NCBI GenBank assembly: GCA_023416275.1
Contig: JAEZIB010000189.1
Span: 1 to 18,734, forward strand
Direction of reading: 5' to 3'
Origin: Bacillota bacterium
GTDB taxonomy: Bacteria > Bacillota > Clostridia > Acetivibrionales > DSM-1351
DNA length: 18,734 nt
The notes beneath the pieces were generated by a model. It saw only the letters and a program-made list of their open reading frames with translations, was not told the origin of the DNA and ran no database searches. The number at the start of each line of letters is the position of its first letter. The stretch's first letter is position 1. Both the position numbers and the translations under genes were made by a program. Positions 16,093-18,734 of this stretch are shown here, in pieces.

Positions 16093-16384
16093 AGTGAATA
16101 GGAAGAGTAAATAAGTAATCAGTTTTAGAGAGTCGGTTAAAGAGCTTGATTGGTTTCTTGCTTTTGCTGGAAAGCCGATATTGATTTTTATTGAATGCAG
16201 CCTTGGAGCAGTTTTTTCGAAAATGGAAAACAATTCCTTAGTAGAAAAAGACGTCACGCCACGTTACAGGCGAGTAATGTAAGCATTATTTAATGCCGCA
16301 TTATTGTTGAGAGAATGCATATGCATTAATTAGGGTGGTACCGCGGAAACCTTCGTCCCTGTTTAGGAGGACTAAGGTTTTTTT
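16093..16384 (+). promoter_or_regulatory. T-box leader, probably tRNA-Ala responsive
   Basis: The antiterminator T-box AGGGTGGTACCGCGG (16332-16346) is canonical, and its AGGG can pair with CCCT (16357-16360). The competing terminator is 16348-16384. Upstream, Stem I shows the AGTA box (16106-16109) facing GAA (16193-16195), the S-turn of the specifier loop. Candidate specifier codons are GCA (Ala, 16197-16199), one base after GAA as I recall for the glyQS leader, or TGC (Cys, 16196-16198). The UGGU bulge (16336-16339) pairs with ACCA, so the tRNA discriminator should be A. That fits tRNA-Ala; bacterial tRNA-Cys normally has U. Downstream alaR-alaT supports alanine. The distance to alaR is long (~400 bases, including repeat A3). 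Confidence 0.85.
16348..16384 (+). terminator. T-box terminator hairpin
   Basis: AACCTT (16348-16353) pairs with AAGGTT (16374-16379), an inner GTCC/GGAC stem follows after one mismatch, and a run of seven T's ends at 16384. Formation is mutually exclusive with the antiterminator, which uses CCCT at 16357-16360. Confidence 0.85.
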
Positions 16385-16430
16385 GTTATAGTTTTTCATA
16401 CTATTATAAGACAATTAAATATTTAAAATA

Positions 16431-16585
16431 TATAACGAGGCAAGAAAATGTTTCCCACTTCTATAAGTGGTGGGTAATGATTTGGTTTCTAGATGGTGAC
16501 AATATCTCCCGCCTCGCTTACACGTCGCTGATGTAATGAAATTTTTCTACAATCGAAAAGCTTTATTTTGAATCTAGGCGTTATA
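16431..16585 (+). repeat. Family A repeat, copy 3 (155 bp)
   Basis: TATAACGAGGCAAGA at left and TCTAGGCGTTATA at right, with CCCACTT/AAGTGG hairpin and CGAGGC/GCCTCG pairing as in the other copies; the middle hairpin is weaker. It sits between the T-box terminator and the alaR start, as if inserted into the leader of that operon. Confidence 0.8.
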
Positions 16586-16722
16586 AGCATATATTAAAAT
16601 TATCCTATGATGAAACGTACAGAATATTTGTACACTTTGAGGCTAATATTATAGAGTGACTTTTTAGCCTATATATTGACTCAGAAGGCATATATTAATA
16701 TGTGGTTATGTGTTTTAATAAC

Positions 16723-16738
16723 TCAACTGTCCAGTTGA
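16723..16738. promoter_or_regulatory. Palindrome, candidate operator upstream of alaR
   Basis: TCAACTG-tc-CAGTTGA is a perfect 7-bp inverted repeat, 44 bases before the regulator's start codon, where an autoregulating Lrp-type protein could bind. A TTGACT -35-like box lies upstream at ~16676, but no good -10 follows. Confidence 0.35.
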
Positions 16739-16782
16739 AATTTGAATAAATAATTAAATTATTAGAAAAGGAGAGATGGGTA

Positions 16783-17262
16783 ATGGAAGAGATTTTGGAA
16801 ATATTGGAGAAAAACAGCAAGGAAACTGCTGCTCAGATTGCAGTTATGCTAGGAAAGCCTGTTGAAGAGGTAGAGGCTACTATTAAAAAATACGAAGCAG
16901 ACAATGTAATTGTTGGTTACAGTACTTTAATAAATTGGGATAAAACAGAAAGAGAAAAAGTTACTGCTCTTATTGAAGTAAAGGTTACGCCACAGAGAGG
17001 TCTCGGCTTTGATAAAATTGCAGACAGAATTTACAAATATCCTGAGGTTACAGCATGTTATTTAATGTCTGGCGGCTTTGATTTGACTGTTATCATTGAA
17101 GGAAAAACAATGAAAGAGGTGGCATTGTTTGTTTCTGAAAAGCTGGCACCATTAGAATCAGTGCTAAGCACATCAACACATTTTGTGCTAAAAAAATACA
17201 AGGATAAAGGTATTATTTTTGAAGAGAAACCAACTGACAGAAGGGAGCCGATATTTATATGA
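16783..17262 (+). CDS. alaR: Lrp/AsnC family transcriptional regulator, AlaR-like
   Basis: 159 residues. N-terminal winged helix-turn-helix (~1-55: EILEKNSKETAAQIAVMLGKPVEEVEATIKKYEADNVI region) and a C-terminal RAM/AsnC effector domain (~65-145) with V-CYLMSGGFDLTVIIEG, the usual ligand-binding and oligomer region. Its stop overlaps the next gene's start (ATGA), as in the yugG-yugH (alaR-alaT) pair of B. subtilis, where the regulator activates alanine transaminase synthesis. AAGGAG (16768-16773) lies nine bases before the ATG. The symbol rests on family plus neighbourhood, not on proven orthology. Control probably combines the T-box at 16093-16384 with autoregulation at the palindrome near 16730. 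Confidence 0.85.
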   Translation: MEEILEILEKNSKETAAQIAVMLGKPVEEVEATIKKYEADNVIVGYSTLINWDKTEREKVTALIEVKVTPQRGLGFDKIADRIYKYPEVTACYLMSGGFDLTVIIEGKTMKEVALFVSEKLAPLESVLSTSTHFVLKKYKDKGIIFEEKPTDRREPIFI

Positions 17263-18428
17263 TAATGAAGGATATGATATTAGATAGAATAAGGAATGTG
17301 CCTCCATCTGGTATAAGAAAGTATTTCGATTTGATTAATGAAATGAAGGATGCTATTTCACTAGGTGTTGGAGAGCCTGATTTTATTACGCCGTGGAATA
17401 TTAGAGAAGCAGGTATATATTCATTAGAAAACGGACATACAAATTATTCCTCAAATGCAGGCTTTATTGAACTTAGAGAAGAAATTAGCAAGTACTTGAA
17501 GAAGTTTTCACTTGATTACAATCCTGTTGATGAGATTTTGGTTACTGTAGGTGGAAGTGAAGGAATAGATGCTGCTTTAAGGGCTCTTGTTGGGACAGGT
17601 GATGAGGTTATTATTCCTGAGCCAAGCTTTGTAGCATACCAGGGGTGTACACAATTTACAGGGGCAACTCCAGTTACTATTTCTCTTAAAGAAGAAAACA
17701 ACTTTAAGCTTACAGCAGCTGAACTTGAGGCAGCAATTACCGATAAAACAAAGGTAGTAATAATTCCGTTTCCCAATAATCCTACAGGTGCAATAATGAC
17801 TAAGGAAGAACTTTATGAGCTTGTTAAGGTGTTGAGGGATAAGAACATTGTTGTTATATCAGATGAGATTTATTGCGAATTGACATACGAAGGTCAGCAT
17901 ACATCTATTGCCAGTTTTCCTGAGATGAAAGACCGTACCATAGTTATTAATGGATTTTCAAAATCCTATGCGATGACAGGATGGCGTTTGGGATATGCAT
18001 GTGGACATAAAGATGTAATAAATGAGATGAAGAAGATTCATCAATACGCAATAATGTGTGCGCCAACTGTGGCACAGGATGCAGCTATAGAAGCATTGAA
18101 GAATAGTGACGAAGATGTAAAGATGATGGGAAAAGAATATAACAGGAGAAGAAGGGTTACAATAGATGGTTTTAGAAATGCTGGTTTTTCATGCTTTGAG
18201 CCCAAAGGAGCTTTCTATGTTTTTCCATGTATAAAAAGCTCTGGTCTAAGCTCTGAGGAATTTTGCGAAAAACTTCTTGTTGAGCAAAAAGTGCTTGTTG
18301 TACCTGGAACTGCATTTGGGCAATGTGGAGAAGGCTATGTACGTGCATGCTATGCTGCATCAATGGAAAATATAAATGAGGCTATGCTCAGAATTAAAGC
18401 TTTTTCAGAAAGCTTGGATAAAAGGTAG
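17259..18428 (+). CDS. alaT: Class I/II PLP aminotransferase, AlaT-like
   Basis: 389-residue cytosolic fold-type I aminotransferase. Visible motifs: GVGEPDF near the N-terminus, HTNYSSNAG, NNPTG (173-177), SDEIY (Asp202, Tyr205 for the PLP ring), SKSYAMTGWRLGY with Lys235 as the Schiff-base lysine, and the C-terminal substrate-carboxylate Arg in YVRACYA. These match the PatA/AlaT/AspB group; the substrate is inferred to be alanine/pyruvate-glutamate from the adjoining AlaR-like gene and the T-box. Aspartate or N-acetyl-diaminopimelate aminotransferase remain alternatives. ATG at 17259 overlaps the alaR stop by four bases; AAGGGAG (17241-17247) is its ribosome binding site. The stop codon lies in a palindrome (TAGGAATATTCCTA, 18426-18439). 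Confidence 0.88.
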   Translation: MIMKDMILDRIRNVPPSGIRKYFDLINEMKDAISLGVGEPDFITPWNIREAGIYSLENGHTNYSSNAGFIELREEISKYLKKFSLDYNPVDEILVTVGGSEGIDAALRALVGTGDEVIIPEPSFVAYQGCTQFTGATPVTISLKEENNFKLTAAELEAAITDKTKVVIIPFPNNPTGAIMTKEELYELVKVLRDKNIVVISDEIYCELTYEGQHTSIASFPEMKDRTIVINGFSKSYAMTGWRLGYACGHKDVINEMKKIHQYAIMCAPTVAQDAAIEALKNSDEDVKMMGKEYNRRRRVTIDGFRNAGFSCFEPKGAFYVFPCIKSSGLSSEEFCEKLLVEQKVLVVPGTAFGQCGEGYVRACYAASMENINEAMLRIKAFSESLDKR

Positions 18429-18602
18429 GAATATTCCTATGGTGAATTATGGGTGAGGGAATTCAATAATCTCCTAAGCCCCATTTGACACAAAAATATA
18501 CTAAAACTATCAAAAGATATATTATTAATTTGTGAAGAAGTATAAACATTTTTGTGCATGGTTAATCTGTAAAAGTTACCATAAAACTTATATTTATACT
18601 AA
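18429..18602. other. Spacer after alaT
   Basis: AT-rich with no gene and no standard terminator. The only symmetric element is the palindrome TAGGAATATTCCTA (18426-18439) at the alaT stop. Confidence 0.4.
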
Positions 18603-18673
18603 TTTGCATTTAAAAATGTGGTATCACATTTTTAAATAGCCGCATCTGCGGCGACAGGACGTAGTCCGCAAAT
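18603..18673 (+). repeat. Family B interspersed repeat, copy 2
   Basis: Aligns with 1130-1197 on the opposite strand. It contains a perfect 12-bp hairpin TTTAAAAATGTG/CACATTTTTAAA (18609-18636) and GCCGCA-tc-TGCGGC (18639-18652), ending CCGCAAAT. Further hairpins follow to the window end (GCTGC/GCAGC near 18693, ACCGCT/AGCGGT near 18710-18724), so the element may be longer here than in copy 1. It lies downstream of alaT, as copy 1 lies downstream of the esterase gene. Confidence 0.65.
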
Positions 18674-18734
18674 GTTGTTCAATACTATGAGTCGCTGCTT
18701 ATGCAGCGCACCGCTTCAGCGGTGATTTAAAAAT

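Noticed and set aside
16196..16198. Cysteine (TGC) as T-box specifier
   Set aside because: The T-box UGGU predicts discriminator A, whereas tRNA-Cys usually has U; spacing after GAA and the downstream genes also favour GCA. Kept as an alternative only.
16069..16257. Minus-strand 62-residue frame
   Set aside because: It lies entirely over Stem I of the T-box leader.

Overview
The window looks like an accessory-rich chromosomal stretch of a low-GC, Gram-positive, anaerobic plant-fibre degrader. The best fit is a cellulolytic clostridium of the Ruminiclostridium type. This is inferred from the AT-rich composition, strong AGGAGG-type ribosome binding sites, a glucuronoyl esterase (CE15), a DUF3417-type alpha-glucan phosphorylase, a T-box leader and a DivIVA-type coiled-coil protein. 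There are no rRNA, tRNA, CRISPR or phage structural or packaging genes.

Layout. 1-1125: 3' part of a CE15 glucuronoyl esterase gene. 1126-1413: non-coding, with one copy of a short interspersed repeat (family B) and several hairpins. 1414-3975 (minus): alpha-glucan phosphorylase. 4017-4171: first copy of a ~155-bp repeat (family A). 4374-4775: small four-helix membrane protein (ABC_trans_CmpB/DUF1113 type), followed by a terminator and the second family A copy (4935-5088). 5118-7203: two-gene unit of a membrane-anchored NagPA-like phosphodiester glycosidase and a membrane-anchored predicted beta-propeller. 7317-7643: thioredoxin with a terminator. 8031-14029: probable three-gene operon of two proteins with a phage-fibre (Mtd-N-like) N-terminal domain, then a 1558-residue secreted modular protein. 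14188-14712: DUF4431 lipoprotein. 14713-15274: structured non-coding region in front of a DivIVA-like coiled-coil gene (15275-15706). 16093-16384: T-box leader. 16431-16585: third family A copy. 16783-18428: Lrp/AsnC regulator and class I aminotransferase overlapping by ATGA, resembling the alaR-alaT (yugGH) pair of Bacillus subtilis. 18603-18673: second family B copy, inverted relative to the first.

How the parts fit. The T-box carries UGGU, which would pair with a tRNA whose discriminator base is A, and a GCA in the specifier loop. Together with alaR-alaT this suggests control of alanine synthesis by uncharged tRNA-Ala plus a Lrp-type regulator. The fibre-like proteins have no prophage around them and sit directly before a huge exported adhesin-like protein. 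That operon is the most unusual locus. The three family A repeats occur in the same window orientation whatever the direction of the neighbouring gene, and they keep base pairing by a compensatory change. This points to a structured, MITE-like intergenic repeat rather than a gene-specific leader.
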